This document shows positions 1-11,059 of a stretch of DNA of 64,000 nucleotides, piece after piece (the first letter of the stretch is position 1; the number at the start of each line of letters is the position of its first letter). The position numbers and the translations under genes were made by a program. The stretch spans positions 310,001 to 374,000 of the forward strand of contig WHUZ01000061.1 in the NCBI GenBank assembly GCA_015179045.1, in the 5' to 3' direction. The notes beneath the pieces are model-generated. The model made no database searches. It was not told the origin of the DNA and saw only the letters and a list, made by a program, of their open reading frames with translations. This DNA comes from Kalaharituber pfeilii (lineage: Eukaryota; Ascomycota; Pezizomycetes; Pezizales; Pezizaceae).

Positions 1-20
1 AACTTGAGCATACCCATGAG

Positions 21-1976
21 ATGGCAGAAAATCCATTTGATTATCCGGAACATTTTACATTCGACCAAGACCATGAGAAGCTTCTTGCAGAAGCTCGTCG
101 TCTGAAAGAAGCCGGTATTAGTCATACACAAGCAAACAATATCCTTCTTGCACCTATTGGGCGTAAAGCCTATTACAATAATAGCAATCCACGCAAACCA
201 GTTGCTGATAGCATCTCACAAACTATGAATCGCATTTTTCAGCTATTAGACAATGCAAATATGCATTGTATTCCACGCTATACAACAATTCAGCAACAAC
301 AACTCGAACCTGAGGTCCAACGCCTAGATGCCCTTTTCTTTACATCTGACAGCCAAATTCATCAAGCAAAATGCTTTACATCCGGTTTCATGATGGAATT
401 GGATGCTACATTTCATACGAATTAGCATAAGATGCCCCTTCTATTAGTTGTTGGAGTTACCAACTCTGGTGCTACATTTCTTATTGGGTTGTGCTTTATT
501 TGTAGTGAGAATACAGCTGACATTGAGCATGCTTTAAAAGCTATGCAGCAACTGATATGGAATGACTGCAAGCCCCCAAGTATTTGTATAACTGATCAAG
601 GACTAGCTCTATAAAGTGCAATTGCGAGTATTCATTCTGAAATGAAACATCAGTTATGTACTTGGCATATGTTTCAAAATATCTGGAACTGGGTCTGTAT
701 AGTACGTAAGAGAATGACATCTGAGGTTGCAAGTGAGGATGCACTAAAGATTGTTCGTCTACGTATTTGGGCTTGGATACAGTGTATATCTTGAGAAACT
801 TTTGAAAAAGTCTTTAATAATATGCAAGAGGTGTTACTACCTGTTGAACGTCAGTATATTGATAAGTTTTGGCTTCCTAAAACACATCAAGTACTTCAAA
901 TTCATACATGCAACTATAGAAATCTTGGTTGCTATAGTACACAGCGAGCTGAAGGTCTTCATGCTGCAATTAAAGCATTCTTAAATTCAAGGCATAATCT
1001 TGATGAAGCCGTTCGTCATCTAGTAAGTGTTTCTTCTAATTTATATCTCTAAAAAAAAGAAAAAAAAATTATACAAGTATAACTAATATATATATAAAGG
1101 TATAGTACTTCGATAAAGTCAGTGATGATACTTTATTGCCCGAGAACTACAGTCGCCTTAAGCGTCATTGGCCACTTCATCTAGACAGTACTAGTATCAG
1201 AGCATTTTCACAGTTACAGGGGCATGTTACTATGTATTGTATTGATATATTAAAATATGAATAGCAAGCAGCATCATCTCCTACTTACCAGAACTCTGAT
1301 TCTGTTAAAGATATAAGAAATACTCCTTGTACTACATGCTCAATTATTATCCAATATGCTATCCTATGTCAATACTTTCTGCATACATTTTTTCTTCTTG
1401 AGGAGTCTATCCCACTTTCACTTATTTATCCTTGTTGGCATCTCCACAAATCGGCATGGGATCCATATCAACACTGGACTATGGCTCTTAACAATACTCA
1501 GACCTCATTATCCACTCCACTTCTAACACCTAATCTCTTACCTGACTCTCAAGGTCAATACAACTTTGTTCAGATAATATACAATCACGAGAGTCATTTT
1601 GCAGCACAACCTGCTCATATAGCAGCACATCAAGTTCGAGAGTTTCAACAAACTGTTCAAGCATTGCAAACTCGTTGAAAAACTCCTACTCCCCTAACTA
1701 CAATTCTACCTTCTCCAGAACCAAGCCTCCAGACCCAGTTTCGAACAGCATCTGGTACCCCAACCTCACGTAACCCAAAGATAAAAGGCACTGCTCGTGG
1801 GCCTACTGGTGCCGAAGTGGCTGAAGCTGAGTTAGCTAAACAGCGAGCTATCCAAGAACATGATAATATTGCTGAATATCATACTCAGGATGTTATTATT
1901 TTGCACTCACGGCGAATTCTACACTCAGGATGTGATTGTTCTGCAGTCACGTAGGATAGTTCAGGAGGATACTGAA
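21..1976 (+). pseudogene. MULE (Mutator-like) transposase, decayed
   Basis: The reading frame starting at 21 runs into LDATFHTN followed by a stop (about 423), resumes with MPLLLVVGVTNSG, stops again near 613 and goes on as SEMKHQLCTWHM. This order (LDxTFxTN, then MPLL..VGVT, then ITDQ.LAL, then C.WH) is the layout of the MULE transposase catalytic core. A further block at 822-1052 contains QRAEGLHAAIKAFL. A probable intron starts with GTAAGT at 1023 and ends near 1105. A Cys-rich and proline/glutamine-rich tail follows to about 1976. At least three in-frame stops make it non-functional. I saw no terminal inverted repeats, and the left end may lie outside the window. The family assignment rests on motif order only. 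Confidence 0.7.
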
Positions 1977-2243
1977 GTAGATACCCAAGTACTGGATTAG
2001 GTGGTCTGGTGGCGTAGTGGATAACGAAGTGAACATGGGTGTGAACATGGTTGTATGTACTAGTAGATTAGCGGATGCTTTAAATATATATCTGGCTAGC
2101 GCCTTTTATCCCTACTCCCATCCAGTCAGAAAAGTGACTGGATGGAGACATTCCGCTGGGAGCACGTACAGGACAGGGAGCGGTAGATCTGCTGATCAAG
2201 CATGCAGACTATGAATGCATCTTTATAAGGAGGAGTACGTGTG

Positions 2244-2507
2244 TTAAGAAGACTGAGTGTCATTCCAATACTCATACTAGGCTCGGTATCTACTTTGACG
2301 TCAAGTCGGCCTTCTCGGGAACGTTAGGGGCACAGGTTCTATACGCTTTAATGGCACATCTGGAGTTGGTAGAATGGGCAGATGCAGTGATTGATAGGGC
2401 AACGGAATGGACTGCCTGGATTCAGTGGGATGGGCCGGGAGGGGAGGGAAGGCCAGTAATAGTCAATGGGCTACCACAAGGAGGGCCAGCATCACCTCTT
2501 ATTTGGT
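2244..2507 (+). pseudogene. LINE-E reverse transcriptase, segment 1 of 5
   Basis: This is the 5'-most recognisable piece of an old LINE. It contains YFDVKSAF (RT motif A with the catalytic Asp) and VNGLPQGGPASPLIW (the PQG motif B region). The frame is cut after ...SPLIW by a truncated LINE-B copy (2508-2949). It resumes in the same protein context at 2963, because the insertion duplicated the 13 bp CCTCTTATTTGGT. Sequence upstream of 2244 is not clearly coding, so the endonuclease and ORF1 are missing or too decayed to see. Confidence 0.75.
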
Positions 2508-2949
2508 CCCTCCCGCAAGACAAATGGAAACAGCGGGAAATACATGTAATTAGGACAGGGTTGAGGCTTGGGGTTTTAGGCGGGAAGTTTCTGCCGTGGA
2601 TATAAAAATGGGGAAGGTGGGAGGATATTGACGAGAAGAAGTGGACGGCAGAGCAGGAGAACGGGGAGGCGGTGGATGTGCTGGGAGAGTTTTTTGGTTC
2701 GTTGAAGGTGTAGGGGGAGGGGGCGATTTTTCGTTTGTTCGAAGGTGGCGGTGGAGGAAAGTTGTAGTTATTTTAGTGCTCGGGGAGGTGGGGCGGGGAG
2801 GGGTTGAGTTTTCCGTTTGTAGATATGGCGGCGGAGGGGTAGTTAGGTAAGCCTGCCTCCGGGCTTTGAGGGTTTAGACCCAGGGGCCCTGCCTTGGCGA
2901 ACAGCTGCATGCGGGGTCACGTGATATATTAAAAAAAAACAAAAAAAAA
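2508..2949 (+). mobile_element. 5'-truncated LINE-B/C-type 3' end
   Basis: A 442-bp insertion with a perfect 13-bp target-site duplication (CCTCTTATTTGGT at 2495-2507 and 2950-2962). It carries the last codons of a LINE ORF2 (about 2586-2713, ending WTAEQENGEAVDVLGEFFGSLKV and a stop, like the C-termini near 22.3 and 24.1 kb). A G-rich 3' UTR follows, then the tail-B hairpin (CCCTGCC...GCGGGG), then GTGATATATT and an A-rich tail. Perfect duplication plus 5' truncation is the signature of target-primed reverse transcription. Confidence 0.85.
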
Positions 2950-2962
2950 CCTCTTATTTGGT

Positions 2963-4149
2963 GCCTAATAATGGATGTGGCACTGCGGATGGCGAGGCGG
3001 AGTCTAGAGAAGAGGATCTGGGATTATATGGCTAAGTAGGGGTCCTCCGGTGGGTCTAAGAGGAAGGCAGGGATAGGACATCTATCAGAGCAACAAAAGT
3101 GAGTAGTCGACTGGAGAATCAAGAGCAAACACAATATAGAGGTTGACACGGATGCCTATATGGATGATGAGTTTATAGGTATTACGGGTCTATTACCTGG
3201 CAAACAGTGGGATAACTTTCTTGGGCTCATGGAAGATATGCTTAAGGAGTTTGAGGATACCTGGGGGCTGGTATTACCAAAGGAAAAGCAGCATACCGTT
3301 GCATACGGAGGAGAAAAGGATGGTGATCAGAAGCGAGAATATGAGAGGCTCGGAGTTAAGACACTGAATACAATAAAGGGGAATTACCAAGATACAGTAA
3401 GTATAAGGGTCAAGAAAGTATGGGGACGGACATGGCAGATGGTGCAAACTATAAGAGAGAGACGTCTAGGAATAAATGTTATAGTTAAGCTGATTAACAT
3501 AATACTACTTCCAACACTTACCTATGGAGCGGAAATATACAAGTCTACAAAGGATCGGGAAACACTGAGAAAAGAGTACACACGAATGGTTAGGGCACTA
3601 CTGCAGTTACCTACGAGCGTCTCGTTGAAGGTAGCAGTAGGGGCACTGGGAGTCATACCAACGGATGCATACATTGATAAGCTTCGGAGGAGAGCAGCCA
3701 TTAGGATAGCAACAGTTCCAGGTCATATAAACCGAAGTAGGATAGGGAAAGGAAGTCTAGTTGTTAAGCTGATACAGGAGGCGGTGGGGGAAGAGCTAGG
3801 CACCAGAATCGAGTTACACGTAGCTCGGGAGTGGGAGCCGTGGAGAAAGGGAATAATCTTGGGAAGTATAGAGACAGAGCAGAGGCGACCAAAGGAGAAG
3901 GAATGTGAACGGTGGATTGCTGCAGTGGCAGTGTGGGAGGAAGAGCAGGTTTGGAGTGGGACACAGTTGCGGTATACGGATGGGAGCCGCTCAGAGGCTG
4001 GGGTAGGGGCAGTAGCAGTTAGGGTCCGCAGGCCGACACTGGGAGCATATGGGGGTGTGGGTGAGCAAGAGTCAAACAGATATGAGGCATACAGGGTAGC
4101 ATTACCGGACACATATGACAACGACGTAGCTGAGCTAGCTGCGGTTCTG
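2963..4149 (+). pseudogene. LINE-E reverse transcriptase / start of RNase H, segment 2 of 5
   Basis: This continues segment 1. The piece up to about 3160 has two in-frame stops; 3160-4149 is open. DAYMDDEFIGI carries the RT active-site xxDD motif. It is followed by thumb-like sequence (LINIILLPTLTYGAEIY) and the start of an RNase H domain (LRYTDGSRSEAGVGAVAV, then ESNRYEAYRVAL). The frame ends abruptly at 4149, where a Gypsy LTR begins, and its next codons reappear at 10455. The long antisense frame over this stretch is a shadow. Confidence 0.8.
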
Positions 4150-4659
4150 TGTCACAGCCCACCTACGCACGCATCGATATCATCCTTTTCCGCAGCCGAC
4201 AAGTCAAGCCGAGCCGATGTGCCAAGCCGGAAGGTGAGACCTTACTAATAGCCGACTCGGAAAGGCTTGACAAGCCGTCCCGGTCCGGTTGATTAGCCCT
4301 CTGACAGCTCATTGATATGCCTTCCAATATTAGCATCACTATTGCCGCTCTTGCATTTCGGATTCTCTTTCTCATATCGTTATAGTCCTGTATTCCTTTC
4401 TATGTCAATTTCCAAGCATATAAGGGCCCCAGGTCCGCCTCTGTAGATAGCTCTTCTTCTCCTTGTCCGTTGTCTTGTTGATCAATAGACCCGTCTGGTT
4501 CCTCATACTCCTCCGCCGCTGCCATTGCTATAGCCCGTGACCCCTAGCCGCTGAGCCGCCGCCGTAGTCCTCGACCCATAGCCGCCGACCCGCCGCCGAT
4601 ACCCAAGCTGACCGTACCCCTTGGCAAGGCCTCCGCCCAAGCCCACCGCCGACGTTACA
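4150..4659 (+). repeat. 5' LTR of the Gypsy element
   Basis: A 510-bp block running from TG to CA. Its last 93 bp (4567-4659) recur, identical as far as I can read, at 10362-10454 as the only remnant of the 3' LTR. Its first ~60 bp recur in inverted orientation at about 37467-37524. The 3' boundary is fixed by the end of the 93-bp repeat. Confidence 0.7.
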
Positions 4660-5589
4660 CTACAACGGACCCGCCCACCCGCCAACCGGTACAATCAGCA
4701 TCCATACCTTCCATTGGCCTGCCTGCTTCTGATGCATCATCCTCTTCAGCTCCGACGCCCTCCTCCGATGCCGCCGACTTTGTCACCCGCCTGCAAGCTT
4801 GGGAAAATAAGCCCATGCCTGACAATTCAACTGAATTCCTGACCTATCGACAGGAAATCTCCGATCTCGCGAATGCTATGAATGCTAGAGGCACCTCGCT
4901 GCAGGACGAACTCACCCTTGCCCAACACCAGATCAAGGAGCTCCAAGATCAGCTCGATGCTGCCATTGACCAACAATCAGTGCTACAGACCTAGTTGGAT
5001 GATGCTCGCCAAACAATCAAGGCATTATCAATCACCTCAACATCCGGACCTGTTGATCACCACCATCGAGCTGCCAAAGTAGCGGACCCTGCTAAATTCG
5101 ATGCATCTTGAGATTTGCTGAAGACGTTCAAGACCATGGTCACACTCAAGCTGCTAGGCAACCCCGAACTCTTCCCCACTGAGAATCATAAGCTTGTCTA
5201 TGCCATAGGCCTCCTCGAAGGGAAAGCCTTGTCCCAAGTTCAACCCTACATCGACAATAATACCATTACCTTAACCAGTATCACGGCCCTCTTCAACGTC
5301 CTGGATGAGGCGTTTGGGGACCCAGACCCTCAGGGAACTGCAAGCCGTCAACTCAGCAATCTCAAGCAGGGTAATAACGGAACCTCTCCGGACAGGCAGA
5401 TTCTGCCTGCCGCTCCCGGACCTCATCAGACGATAAACTTTACGCCATGACATTGTGACACAGGTACCAACATTGTGGGGTAGGTAGATCAAATGTTGGT
5501 ACTTGTTACTAGCATTTAGTGATGCAAAATGGAGACTGGGCATAGTCCGTGCGAGAGGTCAGTGACCTGGTGTGGCTGCAGGGTATCCG

Positions 5590-5596
<7 letters not shown>

Positions 5597-5626
<30 letters not shown>

Positions 5627-5664
5627 CACATAACCCCGCTTGTAGCACTTGGCCATGGCAGGGT
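5597..5664 (-). mobile_element. Nano-retroposon, tail-B family
   Basis: A 68-bp insertion: about 27 T, then the reverse complement of the tail-B hairpin ending GGCAGGGT. Duplicated target GTATCCGTTCTCTT at 5583-5596 and 5665-5678 (14 bp). It lies in the MULE-type MITE, so it is younger than that element. Confidence 0.9.
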
Positions 5665-6334
5665 GTATCCGTTCTCTTGAGAGGACAGTTTTGTAGGGAA
5701 AACAGCAGCGTTTCTCTAGGGGGCCAGGGTCAATAGCAATGTAGAAGGCATGCTATTACAGCACTAAATGCTGGTAACGAGTAGTATTACTTACTGTACC
5801 AATACAAGCTTTCATGTCACAAGAAGCTTGGACCTTTGTTTGAATTGCAGACCCCAATTCCAATCATTTTAATTCATCCTAGATGGCTATTAACTACATC
5901 AACCGAACCTACGGTACAGCATCAATGTCTCAAGCTGCCGGATCGTGATCATTGCAAACGGCTGGATTATTGACCCATGGCCAAACGGCGCCAGCTGGAT
6001 TATCAACTTCACATATTCTAGTGATTTTTTGTTGTCGCCGCCATAGGCTTGTAGCTTGTATGCGGGGTTATGTGAACAAATTTATTTGAACAGAGCAATA
6101 TCATGCGAATCTTTCTAGCGAAGAACCAGAGCGCTTTGCTTACTTTCAAGCCTGTAAAGCGGCGCAACTCATCCAGCAGTTTCGAAATTGTCAGGCTTTG
6201 CAGGATATCCTGAAGCTTTTACTACCTACACCTGCACCTCAATTGCACACCTTCAAAATGCTCCGCAATGCAAATGAATAAGCTCTTGTGCATCTGGAGT
6301 GATGTACTCCAAATGTAACATCCTAAGAGCAAGA

Positions 6335-6406
6335 TTTTTTTTTTTTTTTTTTTTTTTTATTTTTTATTTCAGTACTCGCGTGCCGCCTTGTAGGCTATGG
6401 CGAGGG
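6335..6406 (-). mobile_element. Nano-retroposon, tail-A family
   Basis: A 72-bp insertion with poly-T on the left and the tail-A hairpin in reverse complement. Duplicated target CCTAAGAGCAAGA (6322-6334 and 6407-6419). The inner stem reads GCCT/AGGC instead of the usual GCCC/GGGC, a paired C-G to T-A change that keeps the base pair. Confidence 0.9.
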
Positions 6407-7948
6407 CCTAAGAGCAAGAGACACCGCAAGACGAAGCCTACTAGCAGTGTGACAGGAACTGATAAGGGAGTAATATCACAGAGTGAGGTACAATAAGAAA
6501 CCCAAGATTTCATTTTTGTTTCTTCATCTGCTCATTAATTAATTCAGATCTATTTTTCCATTATTTTTCCATTTTCATTTTTTACTTAATTGAGTAATCA
6601 TGCATTCAAACTAGTAGATCACAGCATGAGCCGATTTTTGGTAGCCAGTGGGCCGGTACGCACTTACGTCACTAGTCAAATTAAAACTTGTCTTGCAATA
6701 TGCCTGTACCCAACAATTGATCATACCTACCCCACAATGTTGGTACCTGTGTAACAGTGTCATGGCGTAAAGTTTATCGTCTGATGAGGTCCGGGAGCGG
6801 CAGGCAGAATCTGCCTGTCCGGAGAGGTTCCGGGGTAATAAGGATATCCCCAGTTACTCTGCAGAATTCAACCGGCTTGCCTGTCTTGTAGACTGGACGG
6901 AAACTAGTAAGCTTGAAAGGTTCGAACAAGGCTTAACGATCGAAATGAGGGAACGACTGCTCGCCTATCCTGCACCCAAGACAGTCAAGGAGATGGCGAC
7001 CCTTGCTATTAGCGTTGAACAACGAGCGAACCGCATCAAGACATCTACCAACCAGGCCACTCGCCCTCAACAGTCCACTCGATCTAGTACTACCACGACT
7101 GCAACTTCTCGACCTGCAAACACGAGTTCACATCCCTCCTATGTTCCAGGGGGGGCAGCTCCTATGGACTTGTCAGCTACTAGACCTCGCCTCTCTCCAG
7201 AAGAGCGGGACCGTAGGCGAGCTACTGGTGCCTGCCTCGTCTGCGGCCAACTGGCCACTTCCTCGCCCAATGCCCCCTCCGCCGTGCTCGCCCCCCTCGC
7301 CCTCCTGCTGCCGCTGCTGTCAATCATGTTGCCGTCTCTGATTCTGTTCCTTTGTCTCCCTCTCCGTCTGTCCCTCTGCCTGTTCCTTCATCTGCTTCTC
7401 CATCTGTTTCTTCAACCCCCTCTGTCTATACATCAGCTCCTGCCTCTCCTATCATCTCCGCCGCTGATCAGTCAAAAGACCGGCCCCTTGCATAGATGCT
7501 GACACTAGCAAGGGGCGATGTCCCTCATCTTCGTTTGTTATATCTGCAGTGTCTATCAATGAGAGTGCTTTAGTAGGAAATCCACTCATACTTAGCCCTA
7601 CGTTAGCATTTAATGGAACATCGATTATCACCGAAGCGCTCATAGATACTGGTGCTACCGGATACGCATTCATTGATGAAGACCTTGTCAGCATGCATAA
7701 AATCCCCATTGTCACACTCAAAACACCCCGAGTCATCGAAGCTGCTGATGGCCGACCTATAGGAAGTGCCACCCACATTGCCCGCCTGTCAATGACCATT
7801 CAAGATCATGTAGAGATCGTACCGTTCTTCGTGACGAAGCTGCAATACCCCGTCATCCTCGCGATCCCATGGCTCACTGTGCATGATGTATCAATCAGCT
7901 TCGCCTCTCACAGTATCTCGTTCCGGTCAGATTATTGCAGCAAACACT

Positions 7949-7994
7949 ATAGGGCGGCATGCGATTAATGAAATAAAAAAAAAAAAAAAAAAAA
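7949..7994 (+). mobile_element. Nano-retroposon, tail-A family, shortest copy
   Basis: Only 46 bp: the 3' half of the tail-A hairpin (ATAGGGCGGCATGCGA), a short linker and about 20 A. Perfect duplicated target GCAGCAAACACT (7937-7948 and 7995-8006). It sits between the protease and RT domains of the Gypsy pol frame. It is the clearest example that almost nothing but the tail is needed for insertion. Confidence 0.9.
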
Positions 7995-9232
7995 GCAGCA
8001 AACACTGCAATACAACCAAGAATCATCCACCAGTTTCTGGAATCTTACCACCAGAACAACCCGTTGACCCTGTCAAAGTCAGCCCTATCCGCATCGCCGC
8101 TGTCAATGCTTCGGCCTTCTCCCTCCTTGCTCGTAAAAAGACAACGCAGATATTCCAGTTATCTCTGCACACTATCGATGCAGTCACTCATGCTGCCAAA
8201 GACCTTAAGGAACTCGTGCCAGTGGAATACCATGAATATATCGACCTGTTCTCGGAAAAAGAGGCGAGCAAACTACCTCCCCATCGACCTTATGATCACG
8301 TCATTCCGCTACAAGAAGGCAAACATCCACCATTCGGCCCTCTATACGGCATGACAATCCAAGAACTGCAGGCCCTAAAAGCATACATTGAAGAGAACTT
8401 GTCCAAAGGTTTCATAAGGCACAGCTCATCTCCTGCAGGAGCCCCCGTCCTATTTGTCAAGAAAGCGGATGGAACACTTCGCCTGTGCGTCGATTACCGA
8501 GGTCTGAATGAGATCACCATCAAGAATCGCTATCCTTTGCCGCTGATCCAGGAGACTCTCGCACGCCTCTCCCAGGCCAAGTACTATACCAAACTTGACC
8601 TACGTGGGGCCTACAACCTCGGCTGAAGTAGAGGAGTGGAAAACAGCATTTAGGACGAGATATGGCCACTTTGAATACACCGTTATGCCGTTTGGCCTTA
8701 CCAATGCACCAGCTTCCTTTCAGCACCTCATCAATGATACCCTCCGGGCCTATCTCGATGTGTTCTGTACAGCATATCTCGACGACATTTTGATCTATTC
8801 AAACAACCTCAAGGAGCATAAGCAGCACGTTCGAATGGTTTTGGAGCAACTCCGACGAGCAGGGTTATACCTGAAGCCTAAAAAATGCGAATTCCACACG
8901 CAACAAAATACCTCGGCCTGATCATATCTCCAGACGGCATCAGCATGGACCCTAGCAAGGTTGAGGCAGTCAGGGAATGGGAGAGACCGCAGAATGTCCG
9001 AGATGTTCAAGCCTTCCTTGGGTTCGCCAACTTCTACCGCCGGTTCATCCTTGGGTTCTCCAAGATTGCAGGCCCACTGACAGCCTTGACCCGGAAAGGC
9101 AAACGATTCGAATGGCCTCAAGAGGCCCAGGCTGCATTCGACGAACTTAAACATGCCTTTTGCACTGCCCCTGTACTCCGTCACTTTGACCCGGATCGAG
9201 AATGCGTCGTCGAAACGGATGCGTCGGACTAT

Positions 9233-9289
9233 TTTTTTTTTTATTTTTATTTTTTTTTATTTTTTTTTTTTTCATTAATCGCTTGCCGA
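9233..9289 (-). mobile_element. Nano-retroposon, tail-A family
   Basis: A 57-bp T-rich insertion ending with a truncated tail-A sequence (ATTAATCGCTTGCCGA). Duplicated target GCGTCGGACTAT (9221-9232 and 9290-9301). It splits the TDASDY motif region at the start of the Gypsy RNase H. Confidence 0.9.
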
Positions 9290-10025
9290 GCGTCGGACTA
9301 TGTCTCACCTGGAGTTCTATCCCAATATGATGACGATGGCGTCCTACACCCCGTAGCATACTTCTCAAAGAAGCACTCGCCTGCTGAGTGTAACTATGTG
9401 ATCTATGACAAGGAACTCATGGCGATTGTGAGAGCCTTCGAGGAATGGAGACCGCACCTAGAAGGTGCCAAAGGTGTCATTGAGGTCCTCAGCGACCATA
9501 AGAACCTTGAATACTTCATGACGACTAAAATGCTGAACCGCCGGCAAGCTCGTTGGTCTGAATTCCTGTCCCGCTTTAACTTCAAGATTGTGTACCGTCC
9601 TTGAAAAGCTGGTGGTAAGCCTGATGCGCTTACTAGAAGGTCAGGAGACCTCCCTAAGAGAGGGGATGAACGGCTTAAACACCAGAATCAAGTCGTTTTA
9701 AAACCTGAAAATCTCTCCCCGTCGATCGGAACTCCCACTCCGGAGCAGCAGCTTTCAGCCACCATTGCCGCCGTTGCCGCCGTTGATGCCGTTGATGCCG
9801 TTGCCGCCGTTGATGCCATCGATGCCGTTGCCACCGGAACTCCCGACCCGAGCTGGAAATTCGACCGCCAAACCCTATGGAAGGAGGCATATGAAAGGGA
9901 CCCTAGGCCTCGAGAGGTCCTAACCGCTCTGCAGAAAGGCCACCGACGACATCCAGGCATCAGTCTGAGCGAGTGTGAGGCAAGGAATGATCGATTATAC
10001 CATTGTGGAAGGTTGTACGTACAGT

Positions 10026-10190
10026 GTTTCCAACGGGCCGGCCAGGCCAGGCCAAGGGTATGGCCTGGGCCGGCCTGGACCATGAAAATCGAGGCCTGGG
10101 CCGGTCCAGGCCGCCTGAATGTTTCAGGCCGGTCCAGGCCGTCCAGGCGGGCCTATGCCGGTCCAGGCCATTCAGGCCAGTCCAGAACAA
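10026..10190. mobile_element. hAT-type terminal fragment with GGCC subterminal repeats
   Basis: It starts TTCCAACGGGCC, close to the end of the hAT MITE at 24654 (ATCCAACAGGCC), and continues with GGCCTGGACC-type repeats. It also shares the spacer GGACCATGAAAAT with that element. It truncates the Gypsy integrase. The opposite terminus is absent, so part of this element and the flanking Gypsy DNA were lost. Confidence 0.6.
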
Positions 10191-10194
10191 AGAG

Positions 10195-10361
10195 TGAAAA
10201 TAATATCGCTATATACATGAGAGAATAAAAGATAGTGAAATAAATACGCGCGGCATCTGAAAGAATAATAGGTGGCGAAATAAATACACCTAGAAAGAAT
10301 GGGAGATGGTGAAATAAACTCATGCGATATTTGACCTCAATCGGAGAGAATAATAGATTGC
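10195..10361. repeat. Degenerate ~40-bp tandem repeat, AT-rich
   Basis: Three to four imperfect units built around GAAAGAATAATAGGTGGCG and AAATAAATAC. No coding potential. It fills the gap between the hAT fragment and the surviving end of the Gypsy 3' LTR, and does not match the 5' LTR. Confidence 0.6.
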
Positions 10362-10454
10362 GTCCTCGACCCATAGCCGCCGACCCGCCGCCGATACCCA
10401 AGCTGACCGTACCCCTTGGCAAGGCCTCCGCCCAAGCCCACCGCCGACGTTACA
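10362..10454 (+). repeat. 3' LTR remnant of the Gypsy element (last 93 bp)
   Basis: By eye identical to the last 93 bp of the 5' LTR (4567-4659). It ends CA at 10454, exactly where the LINE-E RNase H frame resumes. Confidence 0.8.
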
Positions 10455-10577
10455 TTTTGGAGGCATGCCGGGTGGCGCTCTTGCGAGCTGATAGGGGCCT
10501 TGGAAAAGGAAAGATGTACATCCTGACAGACTCACAGTATGTGGTACGGACAGCATTGGACGGACAGTGCAAAGCAC
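10455..10577 (+). pseudogene. LINE-E RNase H, segment 3 of 5
   Basis: Encodes ILEACRVALLRADRGLG and MYILTDSQYVVRTALDG, the middle of an RNase H fold (the TDSQ Asp is an active-site residue). It joins segment 2 (to 4149) across the Gypsy insertion. It is broken at 10577 by a solo LTR and continues in frame at 10826. Confidence 0.8.
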
Positions 10578-10821
10578 TGTAAGAGGACAGATAGTATAGA
10601 TCACTACCGCCTGTGAGAGACCGGGAGAGTGAGAGCTGGCGGAACGAACGTACAACTGATAGTGCGAGCGGGTGCGAGAGAAGATTGCTTGATTGATTGA
10701 TGATTTCTAGCTAACGCTCCGTAACCATACAAATATATAACCCATACATCCCATCACGTGCCACCGCATGCCAAGCTTCCCTCTCTTATGCGCACATCCT
10801 CATTATGTCAGCGTCCCCACA
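10578..10821. mobile_element. Solo LTR, 244 bp
   Basis: Begins TGTAAGAGGACAG and ends CCCCACA. It is flanked by GCAC (10574-10577 and 10822-10825). Removing the LTR and one duplication restores the LINE-E RNase H reading frame, which supports the boundaries. No second LTR or internal region is present, so it is probably an LTR-LTR recombination product. Confidence 0.75.
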
Positions 10822-10825
10822 GCAC

Positions 10826-10932
10826 GCTCAAGATTAGAGCACGAACTCCTCAGGATGAGCAGCAAGCTGGCGGATAAAGGCATAGAAGGATATATAATCT
10901 GGGTTCCGGCACATCTGGGGATTGCTGGGAAT
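10826..10932 (+). pseudogene. LINE-E RNase H, segment 4 of 5
   Basis: Encodes RSRLEHELLRMSSKLADKG and IIWVPAHLGIAGN, the last RNase H block (W.P.H.GI.GN). It is interrupted by LINE-A after ATTGCTGGGAAT and continues at 14773 with ERADKEAKRA. Confidence 0.8.
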
Positions 10933-11059
10933 TTTATTTTTTATTTTTTTTATATCATTACTCGCGTGCCGCCCTGGGGGCTATGGCGAGATTAGTTACA
11001 TGAGATTAGATACATATGAAGGTAGAAGAAAAGGAATAAGAAAAGATCCTGTGTGTCTC

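Larger units (their letters stand above)
5378..6832. mobile_element. MULE-type MITE with ~105-bp terminal inverted repeats
   Basis: Sequence from 5378 (CGGAACCTCTCCGGACAGGC...) to about 5490 recurs as its reverse complement at about 6728-6832, giving ~105-bp inverted termini. It is flanked by a perfect 9-bp duplication, GGGTAATAA (5369-5377 and 6833-6841). Long inverted repeats with a 9-bp duplication are typical of Mutator-like elements. The interior has no recognisable gene and holds two tiny retroposons (5597-5664 and 6335-6406). It sits in gag of the Gypsy element. A MULE transposase such as the relic at 21-1976 could have mobilised it, but that link is inference. Confidence 0.85.
4700..7497 (+). 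pseudogene. Gypsy gag polyprotein, interrupted
   Basis: The frame runs through ...LQAWENKPMPDNSTEF, a coiled-coil-like stretch, then PAKFDAS, KTMVTLKLLGNPELF and DEAFGDPDPQGTA, to a break at 5368. It continues after the MULE-type insertion with DIPSYSAEFNRLACLVDW and RERLLAYPAPKTVKEMATLA (6842 onward). This is a Gypsy-type capsid pattern. A partial CxxC (CLVCGQ) near 7235 may be the start of a broken zinc knuckle. In-frame stops occur near 4995 and 5110. The 9-bp duplication shows where the two halves joined before the insertion. Confidence 0.65.
7501..9720 (+). pseudogene. Gypsy pol (protease, RT, RNase H, start of integrase)
   Basis: The protease has ALIDTGATGYAFID (catalytic DTG) near 7650. 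RT begins near 8220 ([19 protein letters not shown]), with [28 protein letters not shown] (motif A), [18 protein letters not shown] and [10 protein letters not shown] (active-site YLDD, about 8775). The connection is [12 protein letters not shown]. RNase H has VVETDASDY and [18 protein letters not shown]. Frameshifts lie near 8622 and 8910, and a stop near 9601 (YRP stop). Two tiny retroposons interrupt the frame at 7949 and 9233. An Ala/Val-rich linker and an integrase-like start (DRLYHCGRLYV) follow to about 10018. Confidence 0.8.
4150..10454 (+). mobile_element. Gypsy-type LTR retrotransposon, degenerate, inserted in LINE-E
   Basis: The left border begins TGTCACAGCC inside the LINE-E RNase H frame. 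The right border ends GACGTTACA, where that frame resumes. Flanking pentamers TTCTG (4145-4149) and TTTTG (10455-10459) look like a diverged 5-bp duplication. The internal order is gag, aspartic protease, RT, RNase H and the first part of integrase: Gypsy (Metaviridae) order. Integrase is cut near 10020 by a hAT end, and the 3' LTR survives only as its last 93 bp. Stops in gag and frameshifts in pol show it cannot move by itself. It has received four tiny retroposons and one MULE-type MITE. Confidence 0.8.

Noticed and set aside
5597..5664. T and A runs as polyadenylation sites or assembly artefacts
   Set aside because: Each run is next to the same hairpin sequence and bounded by matching target duplications, which artefacts would not create.
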